From NCBI RefSeq assembly GCF_921293095.1, contig NC_060257.1:58998968-59062967 (forward strand): a stretch of DNA of 64,000 nt. Reading direction: 5' to 3'. Below, one piece after another: positions 10,681 to 22,086 of this stretch. Position numbers and translations under genes: made by a program. Below the pieces are notes generated by a model. The model did no database searches, was not told the DNA's origin, and saw only the letters and a program-made list of their open reading frames with translations. The DNA comes from Ischnura elegans (taxonomy: Eukaryota > Arthropoda > Insecta > Odonata > Coenagrionidae). Position 1 is the first letter of the stretch. The number at the start of each line of letters is the position of its first letter.

Positions 10681-10785
10681 ACCATGCCCTGGAGAGGAAT
10701 AACTTACGCCGGTGGGACTTGAACTCGCGATCTCTTATTTAGAAGGCGAGGAATTTACCCCGCCGCCACCGAGGCCGGCATATTT
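10681..10785 (-). mobile_element. tRNA-derived SINE (minus strand)
   Basis: The reverse complement reads CCGGCCTCGGTGGCGGCGGG (A-box region) and GAGTTCAAGTCCCACC (B-box), then GGCGTAAGTTATTCC. It matches the head at 7411-7490. The RNA polymerase III boxes are recognisable, but no cloverleaf with a proper anticodon arm forms. Confidence 0.6.
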
Positions 10786-10819
10786 CAAACCTCCTTATAT
10801 TGATTCGAGTTTCACTTGG

Positions 10820-11070
10820 AAATAAGGTATAATTAGGGGTATTGACCAAAGTTTATGCAAATGATGATGTGATCTATCAAATTCATAACTTTTGAATGCT
10901 ATTCCTTACATTGTCATAAATTACACTGCAAAATATTGGGAAAAAAGTGAATCGCATTGCACTCACCACCGCGCTGTGGACATTTTTGAAACTCGCTTAA
11001 AATACGACCGAAGTGGCAACAGAAATCAGCCTTCTACGAGATGTAATTGGGCCTGCAGATCCCTTGGTTG
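10820..11070 (+). repeat. Dispersed repeat, copy B
   Basis: Inverted-orientation partner of 1493-1800; see that entry. A frame at 10892-11146 shares CTHHRA...IFE.RLK with copy A, indicating common descent, probably from repeat sequence rather than a gene. Confidence 0.55.
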
Positions 11071-11377
11071 GAATTTTTTCTTTCATTTTTTACCCACCTT
11101 CCAATGTCGGATCGGTTTGAAATTTTGCACACTCTCTTGCTTCTGATGTCAATACGATATTCAAAAATGAAACGTTTGAAATTTTGTTTCATCGCGCTTT
11201 GTATTAATTAACTAAAATTCTATTTCCATTTTATAAATTCACTAAAATTCTATTTCTAAGATGGGCGTGCCCCCACCTTAATCCGCCGGTGGATGAATCC
11301 ATATTTAATCAACAGATATAAAGTATCGACGCAGAAAATTCTCCACTGTGAGCAACGCGGCACTCATCATGCCGGAA

Positions 11378-12155
11378 CCCCGATATTTTGAGAAATAAAA
11401 AATATACACTTCAAGTGCATCCAAAATTATGTGTTTTCCCTAAGTTTCAGACCTCAACAATGAAAAATGACCCGAGAAAAAATTGAAACACGATTTTTAG
11501 TTTTTTAACCATTTCTCCAGTTTTTATTTTTATAAAATCGTTATCTTGATTTTAACATGTAAATACAATTACGTTCTACCATCCTGATTTTTTTCAAAAG
11601 TTTTTAACCGAAAACTCAACTTTTACATAAGTTTGAAAATTTCAAAATTAAATTAAAAAATTTAGTAAACAATAGACACGCCGAAAAAATATATGTTCTT
11701 ATCCCTACCCTGAAGTATAATCTAAATTTTTTTCAAATTTTTAAAATTGGCGGAACAGGGTCAAAAACACGAATAACTGTTTTGTGCCATTTGCATCTAT
11801 GTATTCCAAGAGGATATTTGATTTGATTGTAGAGAGGAACTATTGTTGATCTGTTTCTAATATTATTGATTAAGTATAAACATTAGCATAAACAATGCCC
11901 ATCACACTTACTTTAATCGGAATTATTGTTTATAACCATACTGTTAAGCTTTAATTTCCTATTTAATACGTGAAAATGGCAGAAGCGGTGATAATTGAAT
12001 TGTCTTTTCGAATATACATAAAGGCCGTTATACACGGTGCAAATCATTCCGCAGGTTAGCATTGAAAAAAATTGTTGAAATTGCAAGAATTAGAGCAGGG
12101 GCTATTTCCCCTTTCCCTTGAAGTGTATATTTTTTATTTCTCAAAATATCGGGGG
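11378..12155. repeat. Inverted-repeat segment with 'CCCCGATATTTTGAG' ends
   Basis: CCCCGATATTTTGAGAAATA at 11378 and its reverse complement ending at about 12155 form ~38-bp inverted ends. The plus-strand interior (11416-11680) is repeated at 34400-34690. A partial 'AAAGGCCGTTATACACGG' MITE end lies inside at about 12023. The element type is unknown. Confidence 0.55.
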
Positions 12156-12162
12156 GCACTTT

Positions 12163-12363
12163 TCACCATCTTAACCTGCTAGACCCTTTAACTAAATTGT
12201 ATTTCGCGCACTTCGCTCGTCTATCACTTAAAACCATGTCGTGCATCTTTTCAAATATTTCGGGTGTGTGCACTTCAACGTAGCGATTTTCATCTTTTTT
12301 TAATGTACGGCAATGGAATTCATTTACACAATATAACCCTTCACCGCATTTCGTATCATACAT
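12163..12363 (-). pseudogene. Cys-containing transposon ORF C-terminus (unidentified)
   Basis: A 66-codon minus-strand frame with KCGEGLYCVNEFHC near its start and SSRLRW then stop at its end. The stop lies 8 bases from the inverted terminus at 12155. At 34362-34382 another frame ends ESSRLR-stop next to the same terminus, so this is the 3' end of a transposon ORF. Upstream, another frame adds CNECN. The Cys spacing is loosely like the C-terminal zinc region of piggyBac transposases, but I cannot confirm that. Confidence 0.3.
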
Positions 12364-12994
12364 GATGCATTACACTCATTGCAGGTTATTTCTGAAGGGC
12401 ACAAGTCTTCCTCTCTAACGCATAGTGCATCCAAGAAGGTTGTAAATATACTGGAGGGGGCACCACTAGTTCCGAGCGTTGAGCGCAGTGTGGTAAGAAT
12501 GGGGGTGCTTGGGTAGGATAGCCACGCCTACTTTGACCAAAACATTGATAGCTAGAGTCAATGCTAACTATTTGGTGAAATATTCGGTCATGATCGTTGT
12601 TACGTTAAAATAAACTATCGCAAAAGAACACAGTAAACCTTTTTTCTATCATTATGGGAAGGCTTAGTGAGAATATGCCTCGAATATCTTTTCCCAAGGA
12701 AAAATTGTTGTCAATCACCACGGTTCCGCTGTGCAACTAGCTTAGCCGAAAATAACATTTTACAAGCGTTAAATAATCATTCCCCTGCACTTCTACTGGT
12801 AATTAATAAGATTACAAACAATTGAAATCTTACGATAGCGGGCCGGTCGCAATAATAGTACGAAAGTATGTTCACGAGGACATATTATCCCCACAATATG
12901 ACTATATGGACACTTAAATATACTTAGTAGTATGGCCAAAGATCGGAAAACTCCGATGACAGTCTAAAAGTATTTGTTGCATTTTCATTTAAAT

Positions 12995-13125
12995 TTTTTT
13001 TTCTCTCTTCTTATCTTGGCCTTGTTTAATATAAGTCATAATATTTCTTGGAGTTTAGGTCAATGTAAAACAAGTTATAGCCAACGTATCGTTTTATTTT
13101 CAATCATCATCAGGGCTATAAAAGA
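12995..13125 (-). repeat. Penelope-LTR-like fragment
   Basis: Shares 'CTTGTTTAATATAAGT' and 'GTTTAGGTCAATG(T/C)AAAAC' with the foldback at 30041-30242. On the minus strand it contains CTGATGATGATTG followed at a short distance by ACGATACGTTGG, i.e. a canonical CUGAUGA with a decayed 3' half. Confidence 0.5.
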
Positions 13126-13393
13126 AAAAACATGAACAATATAAAATACAAAGATAACAGCGATATACAATATTTTTACATAAAAAGTCACTATCGCTTT
13201 TTTTATACAATAATATAATTTTTTTAAAATATATAAACATATATATATATATACATATAAACAGAATAGAATACACAAAATATTTTGACATACCTCTTAA
13301 CTTTGAACATATTTTTTGATGTTATTAGATTTTTTGATGTATTGCCACACCTAGTTACCATTAATTTTGATTGTTTTTAACGATATACGTCTG

Positions 13394-13682
13394 ATGCTGA
13401 CCAGTAGCGAAGCCAGGAATTTTGTTCGGGGGGGGGTCCAAAACCAGGGGGGGTGGGGAAATTTTTGAAAAACAGAATTCTAAGTAATGAGTTTTTAACT
13501 AATTTTAACACTTTTCATAATCGAAAAAACTTCATTTGTTAAAGAAATATTTTGTAAATTCCTGATTTTTCAATATTTTGTTTCCTTTTATAAAGGAAAA
13601 TAATTGTGTTTTTATATTTCGGGGGGGGGGGGGGGTCCGGACCCCCTTGACCGCCCACCCTGGCTTCGCTACTGATGCTGAC
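13394..13682. mobile_element. hAT-type MITE with perfect 8-bp TSD
   Basis: TIRs CAGTAGCGAAGCCAGG and CCTGGCTTCGCTACTG bound 13402-13674 (273 bp). Both flanks read ATGCTGAC, a perfect 8-bp target-site duplication. The interior has G-tracts, including a run of about 15 G near 13621. Non-coding; hAT superfamily by TSD length and CAG...CTG ends. Confidence 0.85.
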
Positions 13683-14479
13683 GCCAATGCATTGGTGACC
13701 GTTACGCGATAAATCTTGTCTAATGTTACGATTCGAGTTTTACCATTCGCAGTGCGAATACCCTTTGAGAATCCCTTCTGTATATAACGTTCTCATCAAT
13801 CAGTAGAATCGGTGCGACCATTTCACGTGCATTAATCATGACACCTTGTTCTTCACTTGCTGTTGGCTGCTCATCTCCCGTAATAACTAGGTTTAGTCCA
13901 CGAACAAACAAGAAAAGAAAGAAAATTCCCGTCACTTATCCACCGGACGCCAATTTCATCTCGATCAGCGCGTCTTTTTGTCGATCACCTCGCGAAAGAG
14001 TGTAATGGCAACCGTAGCGTAACGTAATCGCTCACGCGAGCAGTGGTCACTTTTTTTCCCACAAAATCCATCTCCACTTCTCGGCCTCACGTCCCGCTGC
14101 CTTTTTCGACCAACTCCATTTAATGAACTCCACGTAATGGAATTGCGATCGCAGTCTTATTCCTGGGTATAAGAGAGTGATTCTTGGCGTCTGCGCTCGC
14201 GAACAATATTTGGATGAAAAAATCCGTGACCGCGTCATAAATTTGTTAGGTCTGATTAGATTAGCTCACATGTGGAAGGATTTTTTTTTGTATTTAGTAA
14301 ACTTTGGGAGCTACCCCTGTGTTTCATTAGAAAACTGATACGTATGCAATGTGGGAGTGGAAGTTAGCATAGAAATTATAGTTTTTTGTGTCGTTTCTTA
14401 TGGTTCTTTTGTTCACGCGAGCAGTCACTTTTTGTTCCCTACAAAATCCATCTATACGGTCTGATAAACCACTGCCTTT

Positions 14480-14950
14480 TTCAACTATCAACAATTGATC
14501 AACATTACTAAGATTGGTTTGACGCAATTCTCCATTCTTCTCTCCTATTAGCTCGCTTTTCATATCGACATATTTCTTCTCTTTTACATCCTTTATAACC
14601 TGGCCTTTGTAATTCAATAGGGGCCATCCTTTGCCCCAGTAGCGGATACAGAAAAAACTCAAGGGGGTGGGCGCAAAATATTTCTTTAGCTACCTTTACT
14701 TTTATCGCAATGAAAAATAAGTCGCATGCAAAGTTTAAGAAAGTTTTATTCTAAATAATTTTACACGTATACAAGAAAATGCCATCTTACGGCATAAAAA
14801 AAGTTCCAATTATGGTTCTGCAATAAATCCAATCTTTGTAATGTTAGGCAATGCGAGCGGCCCCGCAAGGGGTGGCGCGCGCCCCCTACGCCCCCCATAT
14901 GTATCCACCACTGCCTTGCCCTTCTTCCCTTCTCTTCTTCTGACAATCTT
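14480..14950 (-). mobile_element. Non-LTR family 2 tail, copy 3, interrupted by a MITE
   Basis: The minus-strand tail is the same as 8255-8510 (KGQVIKDVKEKKYVDMKSEL is legible). It is split at 'GCCATCCTTTGCCC | CCTTGCCCTTCTTCCC' by the MITE 14637-14913. The copy at 8399-8420 shows the uninterrupted site. Confidence 0.7.
14629..14921. mobile_element. hAT-type MITE 'CAGTAGCGGATACA', copy 1
   Basis: The element 14637-14913 starts CAGTAGCGGATACAG and ends TATCCACCACTG. Flanks are CTTTGCCC and CCTTGCCC (7 of 8 identical). A related copy lies at 62203-62485. The inside is non-coding with C-rich/G-rich ends. Confidence 0.8.
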
Positions 14951-14999
14951 GATTTCGATCGATTAATCGATAATTTCGATATTTTTAAGGACATTAAAT

Positions 15000-15115
15000 A
15001 CATAAGGTCTGACGATAATGTGCGATTATAACTGCCAGACACAATGGATCTCAAAATGGGTGAGATTGCGCAATCGCATTGTTGAATTTCGCTCAAAGCT
15101 CTCGTTTAATTAAGC
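15000..15115 (+). repeat. Fragment related to the palindromic MITE at 49.4-50.0 kb
   Basis: Shares 'AATGTGCGATTA', 'GGATCTCAAAATGG' / 'GAATCTCAAAATGG', 'CAAAGCTCTC' and 'TTTAATTAAGCTCAA' with 49630-49745. Only the central part is present. Confidence 0.6.
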
Positions 15116-15394
15116 TCAAATATTTTAATGGTCATGTAGAAACAGAGCGAGTATAACGCGACTTGAATTTTCATTGGATTCCAAAAGAAGGCATTGCCCT
15201 TCGCGAAGTATCCGATCAGTGGGATTCTTCCTTGTGACCTCGTGGACGTAAGTTAACCGTTCGAAATCCCTCGCGACTCTTTTCAGACGACTCATCTCCT
15301 TTTGAGTACTCCCCGTTGGCTCATTACCAGTTACCAGCCGTTGGTCCCGCGGAGGCTGTTGATCTAACCGACGCGACGACGACTACACAATACC

Positions 15395-16075
15395 CAGCAA
15401 GCCGCCTAAAAGGTGTGTGGCAGGGGGTGTTAAGACACCACCCGTCTATACATAAAAATGAAGTGGTCTAACGAAGTTAGGACTAGCATTTATTAAAGTC
15501 CTTTATGGTTCGGAGGAAAAATGAATTCCCATATCTATCCGTTCGGCAAAACATCTCTCTTAATTTGTCGCTTCCATCGGACCTGGAAATATAGTGTGGC
15601 TCTAATATTATGTTCTCCGTGTCGCTCATAAAGATATTCATTCCCAATTGTTCAAGCAATCTAAGCACATTTCTTCTACTTTCTCATCCAAATATCTTCC
15701 CACAATACGCTTGACGAATCCTAATTTCTTCACGACTATGCCGCAAATATTCCTTATATGTGTTCCCCACGAGAGGTTCGAGGTTATCGTAACTCCAAGG
15801 TACTTTACTTCGCCTGTTACCTTTATGTTAATAACATTCACGGCATGAACATGGTTATAGTTGGACGAATTCCGCAAGAAATGTACCACATGCATTTTCT
15901 CAGATTAAGTTCGAGTCCCCACTCTTGACTCCACAAATGAACGTTGTTTTAAGTCCGATGATAGATTTTCATAGTCAAAGTGATCACTAATTTCACGACA
16001 GATGACAGCGTCGTCAGCAAATAAATCTATTTTACTGCTAATGCGGGAGCAGTGATCATTAATGTCAAGTAGGAA
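15395..16075 (-). pseudogene. Non-LTR family 1 reverse transcriptase fragment with FADD box
   Basis: Reading the minus strand from 16075, the translation contains DLFADDAVICREIS, the catalytic F/YxDD motif of reverse transcriptase. Next, from 15895, comes VKYLGVTITSNLSWGTHI and GFVKRIVGRYLDEKVEEMC. From 15668 comes LRLLEQLGMNIF and the conserved tail CRTDRYGNSFF. A deletion at about 15668 removes the region present at 32200-32400 (FVRPHRKYAA...), and frameshifts are present. The 3' end carries GGCGTGTGGCAGGGGGT (as written on the plus strand at ~15410). Jockey/CR1-like by layout. This is the longest coding piece of the family in the window. Confidence 0.75.
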
Positions 16076-16249
16076 TTAGGAATTATAGAATGGAATGGAG
16101 GTGAGTGGGGAATATTTTGGCTCCATCTATTTCTCTACATTTTCATTTACAGAAGTAACGAATTCAGAATATATATTCGGGGCGTAAGAGAGCCTTGATG
16201 AATGGAGATAGATAGATAGGTTTTTTTAGATATTGATGACCCTCACCGT

Positions 16250-17740
16250 TCTACGAAGACGATGAAATTATCTCTGGTGTTATATTGGCACATATTAGAA
16301 TTACTAGCCACGACAGTTGTTTTGTAACTTGAGTAGAGAATTGTTTTGAATTGAGGAGAGAAAGTAACATTTTTCATGTATCAGCTAGGAATGGTCATGA
16401 TTTGAAGTACTGTATAATTCATTTAAAATGACCCTTTAAGTTATTTCGGATGGTAAGAACCGTTCTAACATTTTCCAGGGGTAATTTTTTTCCACGCATT
16501 ATACCATGCCTGACAATTGTAGCTGCATAAGGTCAAGTTAATTTTAAATAAGCCCTCCCCATTTTATTTCATATTAAGAATAATCATGCAATTTAAAAGA
16601 TTATGAAATTAGGTTAATACTATAAGCTATACCACAATTGTATGGGCTTCCTCAAGCATTGCCGTGTAGCGGCAATTGAATTATTTTCCAGATTAATCAC
16701 CACCCGCGATTTATTACGTTTCTCTCTTTATTTCCTTGCGAAGATTTTACGCACAAAAATTTGAACTTTCGCGTTTATTACCATAATCATAACACCTTGT
16801 TATTCACTTGCTTTTTACCATTACCCCGTCATAATCAACTATCATTAATCAAAACTCACATTATTGCTTTTTCATGGCCTTTTTGAGGGTATAAGGATAT
16901 GCGTTTTTCTTTATCGTGCTTTCCTCATCATTTAGACCATATGTCAACATCCGTAATAAAAACTGTTCCAATAATGAATTAAAGAAGCATTTATGACACA
17001 GCTATTAACAATTTCAGAGAAAAATAAGCAATTGCTACCCGTAATTTCATTCATCTTTCTCTAAATAATCTTGTATGCTGTAAAATGAATTTTAAAAAAA
17101 TTCAAAATTCCCTTTAAAATATTTTTGAATCTTTTATCCTCTATACTCAGGCCTTTTCCTTCCAAATGAAGTCTATCGTGCAATATATTTTCATATTTTC
17201 CATGTATAAATATTTTTTCCCAGATAATTCAGTTTTTTGAGCATTGATGTCCTGCACTGGGGTTTTATTGGTACATATCAGTATATCTAGCCACAAAGGC
17301 AGCGTTGTCGCATGAGTAGAGAATCACATTTTCCATATGTCATCTAGGAATGGTCGTCATTTGAAGTATTGTATAATATTTCCGGAAGAATTCTTTAGCA
17401 TTTAATGAAAAATGGCCCCTAAACTTTTTTTGGAGCTTAAGAACCTTTCTATCATTTTCCTGTGATGAGTTTTCCCCAGTTACTCCAAAGTTAGGTTCTT
17501 AAAAATTGTTTCCTTACTTCTTGGTTAATTTTCCCACATAAGTATTTTGATTATTCTCATGACGAAATGCTCTCTTCGCCTGAGCTATTCTGATGATAAT
17601 TTCTTTCTATCTAATTATACCTGACAGTAGGAGCTTCACAAGATTATGTAAAGTAATTTTAAATAAGCAATACCCATTATATTTCGCATTAAAAAGAATT
17701 ATGCGATTTAAAACCTAACGAAAATACGTCAGTACTAGTG
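16250..17740 (+). repeat. Diverged ~1-kb-offset duplication
   Basis: About 16250-16640 and 17255-17740 are the same sequence in direct order. Shared blocks: 'TAGCCAC', 'GAGTAGAGAAT', 'TCTAGGAATGGTCG' / 'GCTAGGAATGGTCA', 'TTGAAGTA(C/T)TGTATAAT' and 'AATTTTAAATAAGC'. The DNA between them and within them shows no gene. Confidence 0.6.
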
Positions 17741-17839
17741 CATGAATAGTGATTACTGCATTAACTCCTGGCAGCAAGCAGAATACAACATTAATAGTCA
17801 ATATTTTCCCCAATTCGGAGGGGACTCAGACCCCTGCAC

Positions 17840-18115
17840 GCCAATATATATGTCCTTGGTCCACGTACTACCCCGTAAGCCTACTCAATAGGCGCCTTGC
17901 GGGAGGTGTTAGGACACCAACCATTTACCTGCAAGAGAATGTAATAGCATTAGGCGCATGATGTGAGAAATTTGAATGCCAGAGTAAGAGATTTGAATGC
18001 TCGAGTTCGACCATGCGTTTATTATAGTTTTTCATTATTCTAGGGAAAAATGAAATCCTAGACTTATCTGTTCGGCAGAATATTATCCTCATTTCCACCA
18101 TTTTATCAAGTCCCA
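17840..18115 (-). mobile_element. Non-LTR family 1 tail, degenerate
   Basis: The minus-strand frame includes IFCRTDKSRISFFPRIMKNY, matching the family 1 C-terminus. The 3' motif near 17860-17920 is a mutated form of the GGCG...GTGTTAGGACACC block. Confidence 0.6.
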
Positions 18116-18327
18116 TATTGATAACTACGAAAGAAAATAAGGTACTTTATTTCATCGTGCATCGACGTAACTTGTACGATTTACGCTATCGCGCGTTGGT
18201 GTATCTTTTTCGTTAAGTCTTCGGGTTACATTATATTTAAACCGTTTTGCGTTCATGCAATTGTAAAACTGTGATAATCGTGGAATGATTTTTTCACCAC
18301 CGACGTGACGCTCATAAGGGTACATTA

Positions 18328-18430
18328 TCATCACTAGCCAACAATCCTAACATTTACGCTCTCCTATCCGCTAGCCTTTCATAGTGACGTATTTCTTTTC
18401 TTTTACATCCTGTCCTTCGTTTGGGTACGA
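18328..18430 (-). mobile_element. Non-LTR family 2 tail, short copy 4
   Basis: About 100 bp matching 8258-8400 ('CTCTCCTATCCGCTAGCC', 'CTTTTACATCCTGTCCTTCG'), without a usable frame. Confidence 0.5.
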
Positions 18431-20020
18431 TAGGGGTAAAGGCAACTTCTTCGAGAGTGATACAGAGGAAGTTCGACAAATTAAAATTAAAAAGCAATAA
18501 AATACAAATTGTCTACAATTCTTGTAGAAAAAAGGCATTAAGTTTTATTTGATGCAATCCGCTTTTTCGCGATTATTTTCCATTTACGGTTGTCATAGGA
18601 TTAGGAAAATTAGATACTCGTGTTTTTTTATTTATCTATCCGCTATCTTTTTCTCAGGGTCTCCAACTTCAATTCTTTTAGTTCAGTTAGGTTTTTCAGT
18701 CAAAAAACGTAATAAAACTGCAATTCTAATATTGTTTAATGGAAAATAAACATAAAAATTAATTACTTTAGGTTTTGGTCATTTATTAATTAAATATGTG
18801 ATCTCAATGCAGATTAATTATGGCAATATTAGGGATGGAAAATCGACGGTCTTAGCCCTTTCGTTGTTGAGTTGATGACGTCATAAACTTGTCTTATACC
18901 GTATTCCTCTTTTCTTTCTTATATTATTTATATCACCGATTCGCACATTTTGAGACCGCGAATTCTTAAATCTGATCTTTTTTTAAATATAAGCGCAGGC
19001 CTAGCGGAACGTGCTTCACGGCAAGCTCTTCATGGCTGCTCATAAAAATGTTTTGATACATAAATGTAATCAAGTCCAAAGCAAAAAGAACAATATTAAC
19101 CATTGTTTTTTCATAGTAGACTCGGCCATACCAATAACCGACGTCCGCGTATTGTCCGCGTAAACTTCGAATGCCAAATGAAATAATTCCAAAACAAGCA
19201 ATGGAATATCAATCATTTGGCAAGAGAAACTAGGGAGGAAAATATAAAAAAATACAGGAAGACCAAGAAAAAGATGGTAATTTGGAGCCGGAACAGGCTT
19301 AGTAGCCTAATCCCGGAAGGAAGAAGAAGAGAAGAAGTAGATTTACGGAACCACATTATAGAGGGGTCTTCTATCTTTTTTCGATGAAAGGGCCAAAAAT
19401 CGATTTCACACCCTCCGGTGGGTCACAATGTTCCACATCACTTATCCACCACATCAATTAAATAAAAAACACTTAATTTAAAAGCGCAACAATCTTTATT
19501 GGTTAAAAAGTTCAATCGATCAACGCAATTTTTGACATTGTTTATTTGTGACGTGTGTGTCGATATTTGGCTCGTGATGAAATATTTTCTTTAGCCTATA
19601 GGGGCCGCGCAAGAAATAAGGCGGCGGGCCGCATTGAGACCCTTGAGAAGGTTTGATTACTCCGGTTTTGCGAACGAGTTTCAAGACCGTGCGTCATAAA
19701 GATTCTTTTTATCTTTCGTTACGAAGAAATTCCACCCAGTCCACCGTGTTGACTTGGTCCTGTTTGACGCCTTCCGTTAAATTTTTCTCCCGCAATGGTT
19801 AACCTCCCTTTCCGAACCCAAACCTCCCCCTTAAATCCTCTCCAAGGCTTTCCCTTCCGCCCATTGTTTGCCTTCTCCACTTCCACGAAGAACATGCCTT
19901 TCCAAGCAAGACCACCTAACTTCTCATCCCGCTACCCATCTTTCCGTATGCACAGTCAAAAAGATTGGAATTTTCGGTATGACTGCTAACGGAAAGTACA
20001 CCATTTGAGTATTAGCAAGG
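18430..20020. other. Intergenic, no gene recognised
   Basis: A mix of AT-rich DNA and short GC-richer blocks (19600-19990). A Pro/Ser-rich 64-codon frame at 19795-19989 has no recognisable motif. Around 19240-19340 a purine-rich stretch resembles degraded retrotransposon tail sequence, but I cannot assign it. Confidence 0.4.
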
Positions 20021-20419
20021 GGATTGCATAGAGGCGGCCCAATTCCAATCCATATAAGGCTGATGTCTGTTGCCACTTCGGTCGCATTTTGATCGGTTTT
20101 ATTAAATAAATCCAGAATCGCTTCAACAACTTAATTTTAGTAGCTTTTCCTTCTATTTATTTTCATTTTAAGGACACATTTTAATATGCGTCACAGATTT
20201 GCCAATTTTCCACACAAGATTTTCATTTCACATACTCATCGAAAACTTCTCATGGTCAAATTGGTTAATGATTTCACTATACTATGCAATACTAATGACA
20301 CGTATTGATACCACTCGAGTAAATCATCGTAATCGTTTCTCATGCGTGGAGCTGACTTCTTTCAACATTAATAGGAATCCGATCGCCTTTGGCACCCAAG
20401 GCTAGCTAAGCGGTGCGCT

Positions 20420-20740
20420 AGGCTTAGATTGCTTGAACAATTGAGAAAGCATATCTTAAATAGCGACACGGAGAACATAATATTAGAGCCGCACTATAAT
20501 TCCAGATCCGATAGAAGCGATAAATTAAGAGAAATGTTTTGCCGAACGGATAGATATGGGAATTCTTTTTTCCCCCGAACCATAAAGGACTTTAATAAAC
20601 GCTAGTCCCAACTTCGTTAGGGCACTTAATTTTTTTTTAAACCTGTAAACGGCTGGTGTACTAACACCCCCTGCCACACGCCTTTTAGGGGACTTGCGGG
20701 GTATTATGTAGATATAGATATAGAAGCGTAGTTTTCTTTA
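20420..20740 (+). mobile_element. Non-LTR family 1 tail (plus strand)
   Basis: Reads 'CTTAGATTGCTTGAACAATT', then a frame with ILEPHYNSRSDRSDKLREMF and CRTDRYGNSFFPRTIKDFN. It ends with ACACCCCCTGCCACACGCC and a short GATATA-type tail. 5'-truncated; no other coding. Confidence 0.75.
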
Positions 20741-20922
20741 TATTGATGAATCCTGGCTCCCAGCCAATCAGCTGTCTTCTCGGGATTTCAGGAACTGTGT
20801 TGGTTTACACTACTTCATTTCTTCAGGTTTCTGTCTTGGCTTGCAGGGATTAGGTAAGGTAGGGAATATGGGAAGGGATTAGGGCACATTTAGGGGTTAT
20901 GTGTTTAGGTTTATTAGGAGTA

Positions 20923-21223
20923 ACGTAGTCTAGGGCGTACCCAGGATCATAACAAGGGGGGGCAAGCCATGGCCTAGGGGTGGAAGCCAAGTTGTGACAT
21001 TAGTTTATGAGATTATTTCCTTGAAAAAATAGTTTTATTTTAGTTACATATCTTATACTAACACATATCATTTTTTGTGGGTTTAAATAAATATTTTTTG
21101 AATACTTTCGTTTCAATTCAGTACTGTTTTTGCTTAAATACTTTTGCTATTTATGCTTCTAGGGTGGGGGAGGGGGGGGCAACTGCCCCCCTGCCCCTCG
21201 CTGGGTACGCCCATGGCGTAGTC
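20923..21223. mobile_element. MITE with 'GGGCGTACCCAG' ends and 8-bp TSD
   Basis: 20931-21215 (285 bp) starts TAGGGCGTACCCAG and ends CTGGGTACGCCCATG. Flanks are ACGTAGTC and GCGTAGTC (7 of 8 identical). Non-coding, with a G-rich stretch near its right end. The 8-bp TSD suggests hAT. Confidence 0.8.
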
Positions 21224-21234
21224 CCAAAGATATC

Positions 21235-21698
21235 TAAAGCCTGAATCATACGATCATTTTATCCGTCATTTCCGAGTGATCACTTTCGCGATCACTAGAG
21301 TGATCACTCGCGAATGATCGTCGCCGGCGATTGTTTTTCGCGTTGACTCCAATGATGAGGATTACCATCACTTTTTTCATCACTCCTCTGTTCGCTTTTT
21401 CCGTCGCTCAAACACTATATCAGCCAATCGGAACGCATTCCCGTATGGAGCGATTGCAGCGCAACGTTTGGCAATCGTGGGAACGACATAGATAAACAAA
21501 CACGCGATATGTTTTCATGATGCGGGTCCTATGACAACGAGCTGTGATTTAGTAAATGATACGAAAAGCGGCGGCGGGAGGGACTGTGTGATTCAGAAAA
21601 ATGATCACGCGAGTGAAAACTTTTCCGGTCACGAAAAGCGATCCCTGGAGTGATCACTTTTCGCAACGAAAGAAAATGATCATGTGATTCAGGCTTTA
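21235..21698 (+). mobile_element. TGATCA-rich MITE, complete copy 3
   Basis: TIRs AAGCCTGAATCATACGATCA and TGATCATGTGATTCAGGCTT are flanked by TA on both sides (21235-21236, 21697-21698); 460 bp. The subterminal regions hold repeated AGTGATCACT / GTGATCACTC palindromes. This is the reference copy for 2460-2811 and 9581-10035. TA target and TIRs point to Tc1/mariner-type mobilisation. Confidence 0.8.
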
Positions 21699-21999
21699 GT
21701 AATTGATTTTTTAGATGCATGTTGAAATTTAAATAGAGTGGCCTTCAGGAAAATTAAAATGGGAGTGAGCTTGAGATCGTTGCGGATTTGTCTATTGCTA
21801 ATGTACCAGCGGGCTCCTAATACCTTTCTGACTACCTTATTTTCACATGTTTGTATGCGTTTAAGATGGGTAGTGGCGGCGTGTAGCCATGCTAGCGAGG
21901 CATATATTAAAAGTGGATTTATCGATGAATTATATGAAAGCAGATTAGTTTTCAGAGCTGAAGAGATTTTGCTTTCGTCAGCGGGAAAAGAGCTGAGTC

Positions 22000-22075
22000 A
22001 ATAGGGTGGTTACCAATTTTTTTAATTGCCTGAATCGAAATATTATTACTTCTGGAGTACGCATTTTACTATCTT
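22000..22075 (+). mobile_element. 'AATAGGGTGGTT' element, left-end fragment
   Basis: CAATAGGGTGGTTACC followed by the same ~75 bp that opens the copies at 31570, 43384 and 44094 ('TGCCTGAATCGAAATATTATT', 'GGAGTACGCATTT'). It ends abruptly. Confidence 0.65.
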
Positions 22076-22086
22076 CGCCTACTTTG

